This document shows positions 54,888-62,409 of a stretch of DNA of 64,000 bases, in pieces. The notes beneath the pieces were generated by a model, which searched no databases, was not told the DNA's origin, and saw only the letters and a list, made by a program, of their open reading frames with translations. Each line of letters starts with the position of its first letter. Position 1 is the first letter of the stretch. The translations under genes and the position numbers were made by a program. The stretch comes from Chitinophaga pinensis (GTDB lineage Bacteria > Bacteroidota > Bacteroidia > Flavobacteriales_D > Crocinitomicaceae). The stretch is from positions 62,001-126,000 of the forward strand of contig CAMAZP010000001.1 in the NCBI GenBank assembly GCA_945863605.1, written 5' to 3'.

Positions 54888-55664
54888 TTATTTTATTGTC
54901 TGCATTTTTTGAACCATTCCTGGAATGATAAATTTGGGGAAGAATGGTAGAGTATATCGCAATAGCACGTTTAAAATAGGGTCTGAAATACAAATTACTT
55001 TTCCCTTTTCCATCGCTCGATAACCTTTTTCAGCAGTTGATTTCGCGCTTGCAGCTTTTTCAAATAAATTTCCACCTGTCATTCCTGCAGTTTTTTCAAA
55101 TTCAGTTTTAACAGGACCAGGACAAAGTGCGGTTACAGAAATGTTATGAGGTTTTAATTCGTGTGCAAGTGCTTCGCTAAACGATACTACAAAAGCTTTT
55201 GTGGCAAAATAAGTAGCTTGCAAAGGGCCCGGTAGGAATCCAGCAGTACTTGCAGTATTTAAAATTTTACCTGCTTTTCTTTTTTTCATATCTTGGAGAA
55301 ATAAGTGACTCAATTCGACGAGCGCACTTACATTTAAATCGATCATTTCTAAATCTTTAGCAATTGGTCGATCAACAAAAAAACCGTGACCACCAAAGCC
55401 TGCATTATTGAACAAATAATTAACCTCTAATTGGTTTAATTTTGTAAATTGATAAACTTCTTTAGCTGCATCTTTACTCGTTAAATCTTTCACAAAAATC
55501 CAAACTTTGATAGCGTGTTTTTCTTCCAATTCTTTTTTTAATGTTTCAAGTTCCTCTGAACGTCTTGCAACAAGTATTAAATCGCCACTTTTACTTGCGT
55601 GAATTCTTGCTAATTCTTTACCAATTCCACTAGATGCTCCAGTAATTAGGGCTAATTTTTTCAT
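54888..55664 (-). CDS. Short-chain dehydrogenase/reductase
   Basis: 258 residues. A classical SDR: cofactor motif ALITGASSGIGKELARIHAS, structural NNAGFGGHGFF, catalytic Ser in LNTASTAGFLPG and the YxxxK pair in ATYFATKAFVVSF. The basic residues after the glycine motif (ARRSEE) suggest NADP(H). The C-terminal hydrophobic stretch (LLRYTLPFFPKFIIPGM) suggests membrane association, as in lipid or sterol-type SDRs of the DltE/YqjQ group. The substrate is unknown. It is transcribed divergently from porQ. Confidence 0.9.
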   Translation of the reverse strand: MKKLALITGASSGIGKELARIHASKSGDLILVARRSEELETLKKELEEKHAIKVWIFVKDLTSKDAAKEVYQFTKLNQLEVNYLFNNAGFGGHGFFVDRPIAKDLEMIDLNVSALVELSHLFLQDMKKRKAGKILNTASTAGFLPGPLQATYFATKAFVVSFSEALAHELKPHNISVTALCPGPVKTEFEKTAGMTGGNLFEKAASAKSTAEKGYRAMEKGKVICISDPILNVLLRYTLPFFPKFIIPGMVQKMQTIK

Positions 55665-55782
55665 TTTTTTCTTTTAGTTCGTAAAAATAGATATTGTGCA
55701 AGGTAAAATGAAAGTTTTAAAATTTATTCTCTATAAAAGAAAGTCAAATACAATTAAACTAAACTCTTTTCGTTCTGTTTTC

Positions 55783-56823
55783 ATGCGATTTTTAATTTTA
55801 AGTTTTTTGCTTACTCCATTTCTTGCCTTTTCGCAATCAGCAGTTGGTTCAAATGGATTTGCATTTCTGAATGGAAATTATTCAGCTAGAAGTGCAGCAA
55901 TGGGAGGGAAGACAATAAGTATATATGACAATGACTTGAGTTTAGCAACTGATAATCCTGCAGTATTGAATGAAAAAATGAATGGAATGATTCAAGTCAA
56001 CCAAGGATTATTGCCCGCTGGAATTAATTTTGGTGCAGTTAATTATGCAATAAAAACAAAAATCGGTGTATTTGCCCCTTCAGTAAAATATGTCAATTAT
56101 GGAAAATTTACGGAGACAGATGAAACAGGTCGAGTATTAGGTAGTTTTTCTGCAACTGACTTCAGCGTAGGGACAAATTTTGGACGAAGTCTCAATAAAG
56201 TCATTCATTTAGGTGCTAACTTTCAATTTTTAGGTTCAAATTTAGATTCGTACAGTGCATACGGTATGAGTTTAGGTTTTGGTGTGCTAATGACGCATCC
56301 TAATGAATTGATTTCGGGTGGTTTAACGGTACGAAATGTTGGTTTGGTATTCAAAGAATATACGAGTAATTCAAAAACTTCTTTACCAATTGATGTTCAA
56401 GCTGCTTTTTCATTCAAACTCAAGCACGCGCCGTTTCGTTTTTCTATTTTAGGACATCACTTGAATCAGTGGAATATTGTATATCAAGATCCAACGTTGA
56501 AGCCAACATTTGATGCCTTAACTGGCGATACTATTCCAGTTCCAACAGCTGGTTTTGGTGAGAAACTAGCCAATCATTTTAATTTTCAGGTAGAATTATT
56601 AGCTTCCAAATCCGTTCAAATTCGGGCTGGATTTGATTACCACAGAAGACAACAATTGAAACTAATCGATCGACCAGGTTTAGCAGGTTTTTCATTTGGT
56701 GTCGGGATGAGATTCAAAAAAATTAGTTTAGATTACGGATTTATGGTTTTTTCTAAAGCTGGACAAAATCACTCTATTGGCATCTCTACGCAGATTAGCG
56801 ATTGGCTGAAGAAGAAAAATTAA
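55783..56823 (+). CDS. porQ: Type IX secretion system protein PorQ
   Basis: 346 residues from ATG 55783, where the signal peptide begins (MRFLILSFLLTPFLAFSQS); the frame is open back to 55696 but that part is charged and unlikely to be translated. The PorQ hallmark follows: GSNGFAFLNGNYSARSAAMG and NDLSLATDNPAVLNEK, then a 14-stranded PorV/FadL-like barrel. In Porphyromonas gingivalis PorQ belongs to the outer-membrane attachment complex with PorU, PorV and PorZ. It fits the several T9SS cargo genes in the window. Its stop overlaps the end of the convergent lipoprotein gene by 4 bases. Confidence 0.92.
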   Translation: MRFLILSFLLTPFLAFSQSAVGSNGFAFLNGNYSARSAAMGGKTISIYDNDLSLATDNPAVLNEKMNGMIQVNQGLLPAGINFGAVNYAIKTKIGVFAPSVKYVNYGKFTETDETGRVLGSFSATDFSVGTNFGRSLNKVIHLGANFQFLGSNLDSYSAYGMSLGFGVLMTHPNELISGGLTVRNVGLVFKEYTSNSKTSLPIDVQAAFSFKLKHAPFRFSILGHHLNQWNIVYQDPTLKPTFDALTGDTIPVPTAGFGEKLANHFNFQVELLASKSVQIRAGFDYHRRQQLKLIDRPGLAGFSFGVGMRFKKISLDYGFMVFSKAGQNHSIGISTQISDWLKKKN

Positions 56824-57443
56824 TATGCCAAGAAAATCTCTGTAGTATCAAAAGCTACAGTAGTTGCTTCTTTTAATCCTTGGTTGTTTGTATTCACTAT
56901 CCAATAGTAAATGGAATAAATCGTATTTCCTATGTTGACGCAATAAAAAGTTGTGTCCAAAGCCCCAAAATAGTTTTGTTCTATACTTGGACAACATTCT
57001 GTACAACCTTGATAACCGGCTTGTTTGATGTATCGTAAGTGGTCGTTGTTGGTTGGGAAATTATTAATGATTCGAATTGCAGCCCACGATTTTGCTTCCG
57101 TTGAAAAATTTCTAACATTTTCATCTTCTAAACTCAATTCAGAATAAAAAATACTTTCTTCTATAGCGAAATAATTTAGTTTAGTGATTTTAACAACATA
57201 CTTCTCCATCTTTTCACGCGGAAAACTAATGTTATAATTTCCATCAGCACTCAAAACAATAGTTTCAATCAATTGCTCACTTGTTGTACCAATTGGCACT
57301 TTGTAAATTTTCATTTGGGCGCCTTCAAGTCCTGTATTGAAAGTTAAATCGCTCACTTTTCCTTTGAGTACAAAATTACCGGTTCCTTTTTCACATGAAT
57401 AAGTGAAAGCTATTAAGGTAAAAATGAAAAGTAGTTTTATCAT
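56820..57443 (-). CDS. Hypothetical lipoprotein
   Basis: 207 residues. The signal peptide ends in the lipobox TYSC (MIKLLFIFTLIAFTYSCEKG), predicting a lipid-anchored Cys17. The following FVLKGKVSDLTFNTGLEGAQ and GNYNISFPREKMEKYVVKIT look like a carboxypeptidase-regulatory/Cna-B type beta domain. A CTECCPSIEQNYFG segment with three Cys may form disulfides or bind metal. It begins on the last base of the fkbM stop (TAATG). Function unknown. Confidence 0.78.
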   Translation of the reverse strand: MIKLLFIFTLIAFTYSCEKGTGNFVLKGKVSDLTFNTGLEGAQMKIYKVPIGTTSEQLIETIVLSADGNYNISFPREKMEKYVVKITKLNYFAIEESIFYSELSLEDENVRNFSTEAKSWAAIRIINNFPTNNDHLRYIKQAGYQGCTECCPSIEQNYFGALDTTFYCVNIGNTIYSIYYWIVNTNNQGLKEATTVAFDTTEIFLAY

Positions 57444-58228
57444 TAAGAAATATAATTTTGGAATACTTTTAATTTCTCTTTTGGCACGAAAAAATAATCA
57501 CCTTCTTCTTTTTGAACACCTTCTTCTGACACAAAATGCGCATCACAAATTCCAAATTGTAGGTAATCTAATTCATTGAATAGTGCTAGCAACTGAGTTT
57601 TGTTTTCTTCTGAAATTTCCAATTGAACAAATGGACGTTGCGTTGCAATCACAGATTTAATTTCTTGAAAAACAATTCCTTCATAACCTTCAATGTCGCA
57701 TTTTATGTAGTTGATTTTTGGGATTTTACCTATGAATTCAGATGCTTTTACAATTTTAACATCTTGTGTTTTGTGCATTTTTTTTTCTTCTTCTGAATGT
57801 GCAATATGCGGCAAACCTGTGCGAATAAAACCATCTGATTCAGGCATTACCATCGTGATAATTCCTTCTTCTTTTCCGAGCGCAACATTATGAATATCAA
57901 CGTTTGATTTGTTCCCTAAAAAATGTTTAAGCGTATTGTAAAACACAGGTACAGGCTCAATTGCAATCACTTTTCCGTTGGGTGTAAGTCGTGCAAAGTT
58001 TTTAGCAAAATAACCAAGATTTGCACCGATGTCCACCACCACAAAGTCTTTTTGAATGATTTTTTTTATCGCATAATGGTATTTGAAACGGGCATCGTTT
58101 TTTAAAATACCTAAATCATAAAGCAAATAAAAAACACGGTGTAAGGTTCTTAAATACGCTTTTTGACTTAAAATTTTTGCAAGAAATTTCTTTATACTCT
58201 TCATTAAAAACGAAGGTACATTTTTCAT
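57443..58228 (-). CDS. FkbM family methyltransferase
   Basis: 261 residues. The SAM-binding core is VVDIGANLGYFAKNFARLTP, then GKVIAIEPVPVFYNTLKHFL and the FkbM-type IPKINYIKCDIEGYEGIVFQ. C-terminal strand VQLEISEENKTQLL follows. Such enzymes O-methylate sugars or polyketides and are often found near surface glycan genes. The next gene upstream is a sulfotransferase, 98 bases away on the same strand. The substrate cannot be told. Confidence 0.9.
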   Translation of the reverse strand: MKNVPSFLMKSIKKFLAKILSQKAYLRTLHRVFYLLYDLGILKNDARFKYHYAIKKIIQKDFVVVDIGANLGYFAKNFARLTPNGKVIAIEPVPVFYNTLKHFLGNKSNVDIHNVALGKEEGIITMVMPESDGFIRTGLPHIAHSEEEKKMHKTQDVKIVKASEFIGKIPKINYIKCDIEGYEGIVFQEIKSVIATQRPFVQLEISEENKTQLLALFNELDYLQFGICDAHFVSEEGVQKEEGDYFFVPKEKLKVFQNYIS

Positions 58229-58326
58229 TTTAAAATGAATTGAAAATAAGTTTCAAATTTGAGTAATTTCTAAATTTTTCAATAGGGATAGTTTATTTAT
58301 ATTATTAAGATAAACTAATTTTTTGA

Positions 58327-58878
58327 TTACTTCTTATTTCGATACAAAACTGGTTTTACAGGAATAGCTAAATGCTCCCAATTTTCTGAAAGTTCCAGAA
58401 AATGCATGATTTTTTTTATCTCATTTTCAGTGTTAGAAATGAGCTCTTTGTACCAAATATCTAAATAAGAAATTTCGTTTGTTTCAAAAAAAGCATTGGT
58501 TTTCTTGAGGTGTTGCTCATAAATCGCTTTAAATTTCTCACGTTCTGAAGATTGATCTTTACCTAACATTTTTTCTTGTGAGAGCAATATTTCATCTAAA
58601 TCTCTTCGCATAAATAGAACACGGTATTTGAACGATTTATCAAGAAATAGTGGGAGTGGAGTTACTATTTTTACAGCCTTACCTTGAGCTTCTGTTAAAA
58701 ATGAATTGTCTTTTACAATACCTTTAACTGCTTCAAGTTCATAATATCCTTCGGGATTATTAATGTCTTTTTTTCGCAGTCCATCTGTAAATATAGGAAT
58801 CGAAGAACGTTCTAAAATTTGCATCATTAAAGAAGTTCCAGAGCGAGGTAAACCAGTTACTATTGTTATTGTTTCCAT
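58327..58878 (-). CDS. Sulfotransferase family protein
   Basis: 183 residues, short for the family. The PAPS 5'-phosphosulfate loop is ITIVTGLPRSGTSLMMQILE and the 3'-phosphate region VLFMRRDLDEILLSQEKML. It transfers sulfate from PAPS to an acceptor that cannot be determined; proximity to FkbM suggests a glycan or lipid. It lacks the C-terminal extension of larger sulfotransferases but the core seems complete. Confidence 0.85.
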   Translation of the reverse strand: METITIVTGLPRSGTSLMMQILERSSIPIFTDGLRKKDINNPEGYYELEAVKGIVKDNSFLTEAQGKAVKIVTPLPLFLDKSFKYRVLFMRRDLDEILLSQEKMLGKDQSSEREKFKAIYEQHLKKTNAFFETNEISYLDIWYKELISNTENEIKKIMHFLELSENWEHLAIPVKPVLYRNKK

Positions 58879-58942
58879 CTTTCACTATAATTTTAGTGAT
58901 TAAAGCTAACTAAAACTTTTTAGAAAGGAAGTTAAGTTTGAA

Positions 58943-59593
58943 TCAGAATTGTTTCATTACAATTTTATTGCGATGGATTGAAATTATTCCTTTCGTTTCT
59001 AATTGTTTTAAAAGCCTTGAAATTACAACACGAGAAGAATGTAAGTCATCTGCAATTTGTTGATGTGTATGGTTCAATTCCATACTTCCCATTAGCTTTA
59101 CTTGATCTGTTAAATATTTAAGTAATCGTTCATCTAAACGCATAAATGCCATTGCATCTATAGTTTCCATTAATTCCATCAAGCGAGAATGGTAACTGGA
59201 AAGAATAAAATTTCTCCAAGATTTATATTTATTCATCCATTTATCCATGTTTTCAACAGGAAACATCAATAGTAAGGAAGGTTCCATTGCTGTTGCTTTT
59301 ATTTGGCTATCAACTCTGCGAACACAACACTGTAAACTCATTGCGCAAGTATCCCCACCTTCTATATAATAAAGTAGAAGTTCATTACCTGTTTCATTTT
59401 CACGCGAAACTTTTATTGAACCATTAATAACAATAGGAATCATTAGTAACTCATCACCAACATGAATTATAATTTCATCCGTAATTGTTTCTCTAACACG
59501 AGCAATTTCACTCATCTCTTGAATCAATTCTTCTTCGAGAAGGTAACCTAGCGTTTCATTAAGAAGCTCTTTTTTATTTTCAAAGTTTTGCAT
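58943..59593 (-). CDS. Crp/Fnr family transcriptional regulator with Cys cluster
   Basis: 216 residues from ATG 59593 (MQNFENKKELLNETLGYLLE). The cNMP-binding-like jelly-roll has DEIIIHVGDELLMIPIVING, then YIEGGDTCAMSLQCCVRRVD with three cysteines where cAMP-binding members have their phosphate cassette, so a redox or metal signal is more likely than cAMP. The C-terminal winged helix is HTHQQIADDLHSSRVVISRL. It overlaps the DUF983 gene upstream by 14 bases and so shares its promoter. Two palindromes in that promoter region could be its own binding sites. Confidence 0.9.
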   Translation of the reverse strand: MQNFENKKELLNETLGYLLEEELIQEMSEIARVRETITDEIIIHVGDELLMIPIVINGSIKVSRENETGNELLLYYIEGGDTCAMSLQCCVRRVDSQIKATAMEPSLLLMFPVENMDKWMNKYKSWRNFILSSYHSRLMELMETIDAMAFMRLDERLLKYLTDQVKLMGSMELNHTHQQIADDLHSSRVVISRLLKQLETKGIISIHRNKIVMKQF

Positions 59594-59957
59594 CTGACTT
59601 GTAATGTATGAAGAAATTTGCCCAAATAATTTTCGATAAAGCAAATAAATAGGGACTGAGTACAATACTGAAAAATACAACTAAGCCAATTTGTGTCCAA
59701 ACGCCAACATTGTTGAAAAACAAATTGCATGAAGTCCAAATTGTTACAAATAATGCCACGCCTAGTGCATAAGAGACATACATTGCCCCATAGTAAAAAC
59801 CAGGTTCTTTCGAGTATTTAAGTCCACAAACATCACAGTTTTCTCGGACATCCCCTACATGTTTTAAGTCATAGGGATGTGATACTAAAAATTTCCCTTC
59901 ATTGCATTGCGGACAAGTTAAATGTGAAATGCTATATAACTTAGAACCTTTTTTCAT
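59580..59957 (-). CDS. DUF983 membrane protein with zinc-ribbon motif
   Basis: 125 residues. A Cys4-type pair is seen in LTCPQCNEGKFLV and NCDVCGLKYSKEPGFYYGAM. Two transmembrane helices follow (YVSYALGVALFVTIWTS and IGLVVFFSIVLSPYLFALSK). This is the usual DUF983 layout; the function is unknown. The Crp/Fnr gene starts within its last 14 bases, so the pair is an operon in which the regulator might respond to the same cue as this membrane protein. Confidence 0.87.
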   Translation of the reverse strand: MKKGSKLYSISHLTCPQCNEGKFLVSHPYDLKHVGDVRENCDVCGLKYSKEPGFYYGAMYVSYALGVALFVTIWTSCNLFFNNVGVWTQIGLVVFFSIVLSPYLFALSKIIWANFFIHYKSDAKL

Positions 59958-59971
59958 TTTAAAACTTTTTG

Positions 59972-59979
59972 CAAATTTA
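59972..59979 (-). promoter_or_regulatory. Candidate -7 element of the DUF983-Crp/Fnr operon
   Basis: Minus-strand TAAATTTG is a perfect TAnnTTTG ending 14 bases before the DUF983 ATG. The region about 20-35 bases upstream runs into the GTAACT-AA-AGTTAC palindrome. Confidence 0.45.
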
Positions 59980-60000
59980 GTTTCTTTTGAGCACTTAGGT

Positions 60001-60014
60001 GTAACTAAAGTTAC
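60001..60014. promoter_or_regulatory. Palindrome GTAACT-AA-AGTTAC
   Basis: Perfect 6-base arms with a 2-base centre, about 22 bases upstream of the -7 box of the DUF983-Crp/Fnr operon. Its position over the -33 region suits a regulator site, possibly autoregulation by the Crp/Fnr protein. Confidence 0.45.
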
Positions 60015-60024
60015 TCATGAAATA

Positions 60025-60036
60025 TGACTTTCGTCA
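60025..60036. promoter_or_regulatory. Crp/Fnr-like half-site pair TGAC-TTTC-GTCA
   Basis: TGACTTTCGTCA fits the Crp/Fnr core TGA-N6-TCA with 4-base perfect arms. A degenerate second copy, TGACTTTCATTA, is at 60064-60075. Both lie between the Crp/Fnr operon and the sigma factor gene. Confidence 0.42.
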
Positions 60037-60151
60037 GTATTTTTCGATTAGAAATTAAGAATCTGACTTTCATTAAATTCAAATAAATTATATCATTTTC
60101 ACCACCAAAGGCTAATTTATTGCGTTACCTTAGTGAAACCTATTTTTTGCG

Positions 60152-60700
60152 ATGAAGGAACCTAGTGCTGACTTACTTAATAGAGCTTTTAATTACGATC
60201 GTAAGTCGCAACTGGAATTGTATAAACTTTGTTTTCCGATTTTAGTGGCAATTGCTAGACGTTATCGGACAAATGAAGAGGATCATGTAACATTAGTTAA
60301 CAATGCATTCATTAAGATTATCCAAAATCTTGATAAATACAAAGATGCTTACTTCTTCAGTTGGATTAAACGAATTATGACAAATGAAGTAATTGATGAT
60401 TATCGTCGTAACAAAAAATACAATACACTTTTCGTGCATGATGCATTGATTGAATCAAATGATTCGGTTGTTTCAGCTACTGAATATGAGATAAATGATG
60501 CCTTTTTACAAAAAATAATGTTAAAGCTTCCTGAATCAACACGCGTTGTTTTCAACCTTTTTGCGATAGATGGCTATTCACACAAAGAAATTGGTGAACA
60601 ACTTGGGATTTCAGAACAAACATCAAAATGGCATACAAAAATGGCACGAAAAAAATTAAAAGAATTATTTAAACTAGAATTGGAACATGAAACAAGATAA
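60152..60700 (+). CDS. ECF-type sigma factor paired with a dual-membrane protein
   Basis: 182 residues. Region 2 is visible as AIARRYRTNEEDHVTLVNNA and YFFSWIKRIMTNEVIDDYRR. Region 4 is MLKLPESTRVVFNLFAIDGY followed by SHKEIGEQLGISEQTSKWH. Its last 14 bases overlap the start of the next gene, the usual sigma/anti-sigma arrangement. The Das (Dma-associated sigma) factors of Bacteroides belong to this sort of ECF family. A possible -7-like TATTTTTTG (60141-60149) ends only two bases before the ATG; TACCTTAG at 60126-60133 is an alternative. Confidence 0.92.
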   Translation: MKEPSADLLNRAFNYDRKSQLELYKLCFPILVAIARRYRTNEEDHVTLVNNAFIKIIQNLDKYKDAYFFSWIKRIMTNEVIDDYRRNKKYNTLFVHDALIESNDSVVSATEYEINDAFLQKIMLKLPESTRVVFNLFAIDGYSHKEIGEQLGISEQTSKWHTKMARKKLKELFKLELEHETR

Positions 60701-61949
60701 TGAATTAGATCAATTTTTCCGAGATGCTTCAAAAGTTGATTTGAATGAAGAAATCCCTAGTGTTTTTCTTACAGATTTGAATTCTCGATTAGATGCTTTG
60801 GAAAAAAATCGAAAGAAACCTGCTGCTTTTTGGTGGCTTGTTGGTGTTTTTTCGATTTCTCTTTTTACTTGGGGTACAACTTTACTTTTCACTTCAGCTG
60901 ATGACAAACTACCGATTACAAAAAAAGAAATCAGTATAAAATCGAAATCTGAAAAAACAAAAATTGCTTCAAAATCGGAGGGAAAGGAGTTAAAAAAAGA
61001 ATTTCTTATTTCATCAAATTATTCACTTGATAATCTGAATGTTATTAACGAAAAAAGTAATTCAGTATCACCCAAAACTAATGAAACTTTATCTTTTCAA
61101 AGGGTTTTAAATACAAAATCAAATTCAGTTTCAGAGTTTATTGTTAAAGACGAAATAAGAGAAAAAGAATTAACTGGAGCAGAAATTGAAGATACAAAAT
61201 CAAATTCAGAAATTGAAGATAAAAATGGAGAATCCTCAATTGAAAATGAAGAGGTGACAGTTGTTGATTCAGCAAAAACGATTGATTCAATTCTAAGCAA
61301 TCAACCGATTGAAAAAATTGATTTAGTAAAAGAAAAAAAGAAACTTACTATTCAAAAAGAAATCGGATTTTTCAGTGGAGTAAGTGGAATTATTTCTTCT
61401 TTTGACATTCCTTCTGCAGCTATAGCTGTAGTTACAACCATTCCAGAATGGAGAGAAACTCGCGAACGCGAAGAAGTATCAACCACAAGTTGGGATTTTT
61501 CGTTGCGAATGAAATGGTTAATTAATAGCTTTAGTGTTCAAACAGGTTTGGATTATTTCCAATGGGGAGAACAAATTAAATACAGTTACAATTCAATTTC
61601 AGGCATAAATCGTTATGACTATTTGAATGTTCCAATTAATTTCGGTTATTCAAAAACATGGAATAAATTCGGTATAAATCCATATGGTGGCATTATGTTG
61701 GGATATGGAATAAATCGTTCAGGAAATTATCTTCAACCTGATTTAAACTCAATTGCACAGGTTGAATCGTTGAAGTATCTGGCTAATTATCAATTAGGTT
61801 GTGAAGTATTTTTTATATCAGATAGTCAATTTAAATTTTCGTTGATTCCAATTTATCGTTCTTCTTTTAAAGACGTTGTTTTTACAGATATTATCAGAAA
61901 CCGTTATAAGTCAATCGGTTTACAAATAGGTATTTCCTATAAATTTTAA
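60687..61949 (+). CDS. Predicted dual-membrane-spanning anti-sigma protein (Dma-like)
   Basis: 420 residues. Residues 1-46 are charged and cytoplasmic (DQFFRDASKVDLNEEIPSVF), in the position of an anti-sigma domain. A single membrane helix follows at 47-69 (AAFWWLVGVFSISLFTWGTT). Residues 70-222 are a Ser/Lys/Glu-rich, probably disordered linker with repeated KSNS motifs at 123, 144 and 171. Residues 223-420 form barrel strands (FSVQTGLDYFQWGEQIKYSY, FGINPYGGIMLGYGI) ending GLQIGISYKF with a C-terminal Phe, as in outer-membrane barrels. This matches the Dma class reported in Bacteroides thetaiotaomicron, which spans both membranes and restrains its sigma factor. Assignment rests on architecture and gene order only. 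Confidence 0.78.
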   Translation: MKQDNELDQFFRDASKVDLNEEIPSVFLTDLNSRLDALEKNRKKPAAFWWLVGVFSISLFTWGTTLLFTSADDKLPITKKEISIKSKSEKTKIASKSEGKELKKEFLISSNYSLDNLNVINEKSNSVSPKTNETLSFQRVLNTKSNSVSEFIVKDEIREKELTGAEIEDTKSNSEIEDKNGESSIENEEVTVVDSAKTIDSILSNQPIEKIDLVKEKKKLTIQKEIGFFSGVSGIISSFDIPSAAIAVVTTIPEWRETREREEVSTTSWDFSLRMKWLINSFSVQTGLDYFQWGEQIKYSYNSISGINRYDYLNVPINFGYSKTWNKFGINPYGGIMLGYGINRSGNYLQPDLNSIAQVESLKYLANYQLGCEVFFISDSQFKFSLIPIYRSSFKDVVFTDIIRNRYKSIGLQIGISYKF

Positions 61950-62003
61950 TTGGTTATAAAAAAAATAGTTCTATCTTAGCGAACAATTTGAAAAAACTTA
62001 TTT

Positions 62004-62294
62004 ATGAAAAAAATTATTTTAAGCTTTGCTGCTTTATCACTTGTACTTGCTTCATGTGGTGGTTCTGATGTTTGTAACTGTGCAGACACAATGTTAGAAA
62101 TGTCTAAAGAAATGAAAGAGGTAAAAGGAGATTTTACTAAAATTGAGGCTATTCAGAAGAAATATGAAGCAGACTTCAAAAAATGTGAAAAATTAGGTGA
62201 AGGTAAGTCTGAAGATGAGAAAAAGAAAATGGAAGAAGAACTTAAAGCTTGTGATTCTTACAAAGAAATGGAAAAAATGATGAAAGCGAAATAA
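62004..62294 (+). CDS. Small charged lipoprotein
   Basis: 96 residues. The lipoprotein signal ends LVLASC (MKKIILSFAALSLVLASCGG), followed by DVCNCADTMLEMSKEMKEV, a helical Lys/Glu-rich stretch and a C-terminal KACDSYKEMEKMMKAK. Besides the lipobox it has four Cys (CNC, KKCEK, KACD), which could form two disulfides. No family name is recognised; similar short helical lipoproteins occur in many Flavobacteriales. It starts 55 bases after the Dma-like gene, with a possible own promoter (TTGG at 61950 and TATCTTAG at 61972), and ends in a strong terminator. Confidence 0.8.
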   Translation: MKKIILSFAALSLVLASCGGSDVCNCADTMLEMSKEMKEVKGDFTKIEAIQKKYEADFKKCEKLGEGKSEDEKKKMEEELKACDSYKEMEKMMKAK

Positions 62295-62312
62295 TTCTCT
62301 TTTTTGATTTTT

Positions 62313-62340
62313 AAAAAGTCGGCTTCGGTCGACTTTTTTT
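62313..62340 (+). terminator. UUCG-tetraloop terminator
   Basis: AAAAAGTCGGC and GTCGACTTTTT form an 11-bp stem (one G-T wobble) closed by a TTCG tetraloop, followed by T residues. It ends the sigma/Dma-like/lipoprotein region. Confidence 0.88.
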
Positions 62341-62409
62341 ATGTCTAAAAATTTCAAAATATAAAAAACAGCTAGTTATTTACATTTTAAATTCAAATAA
62401 ACGTATTTA

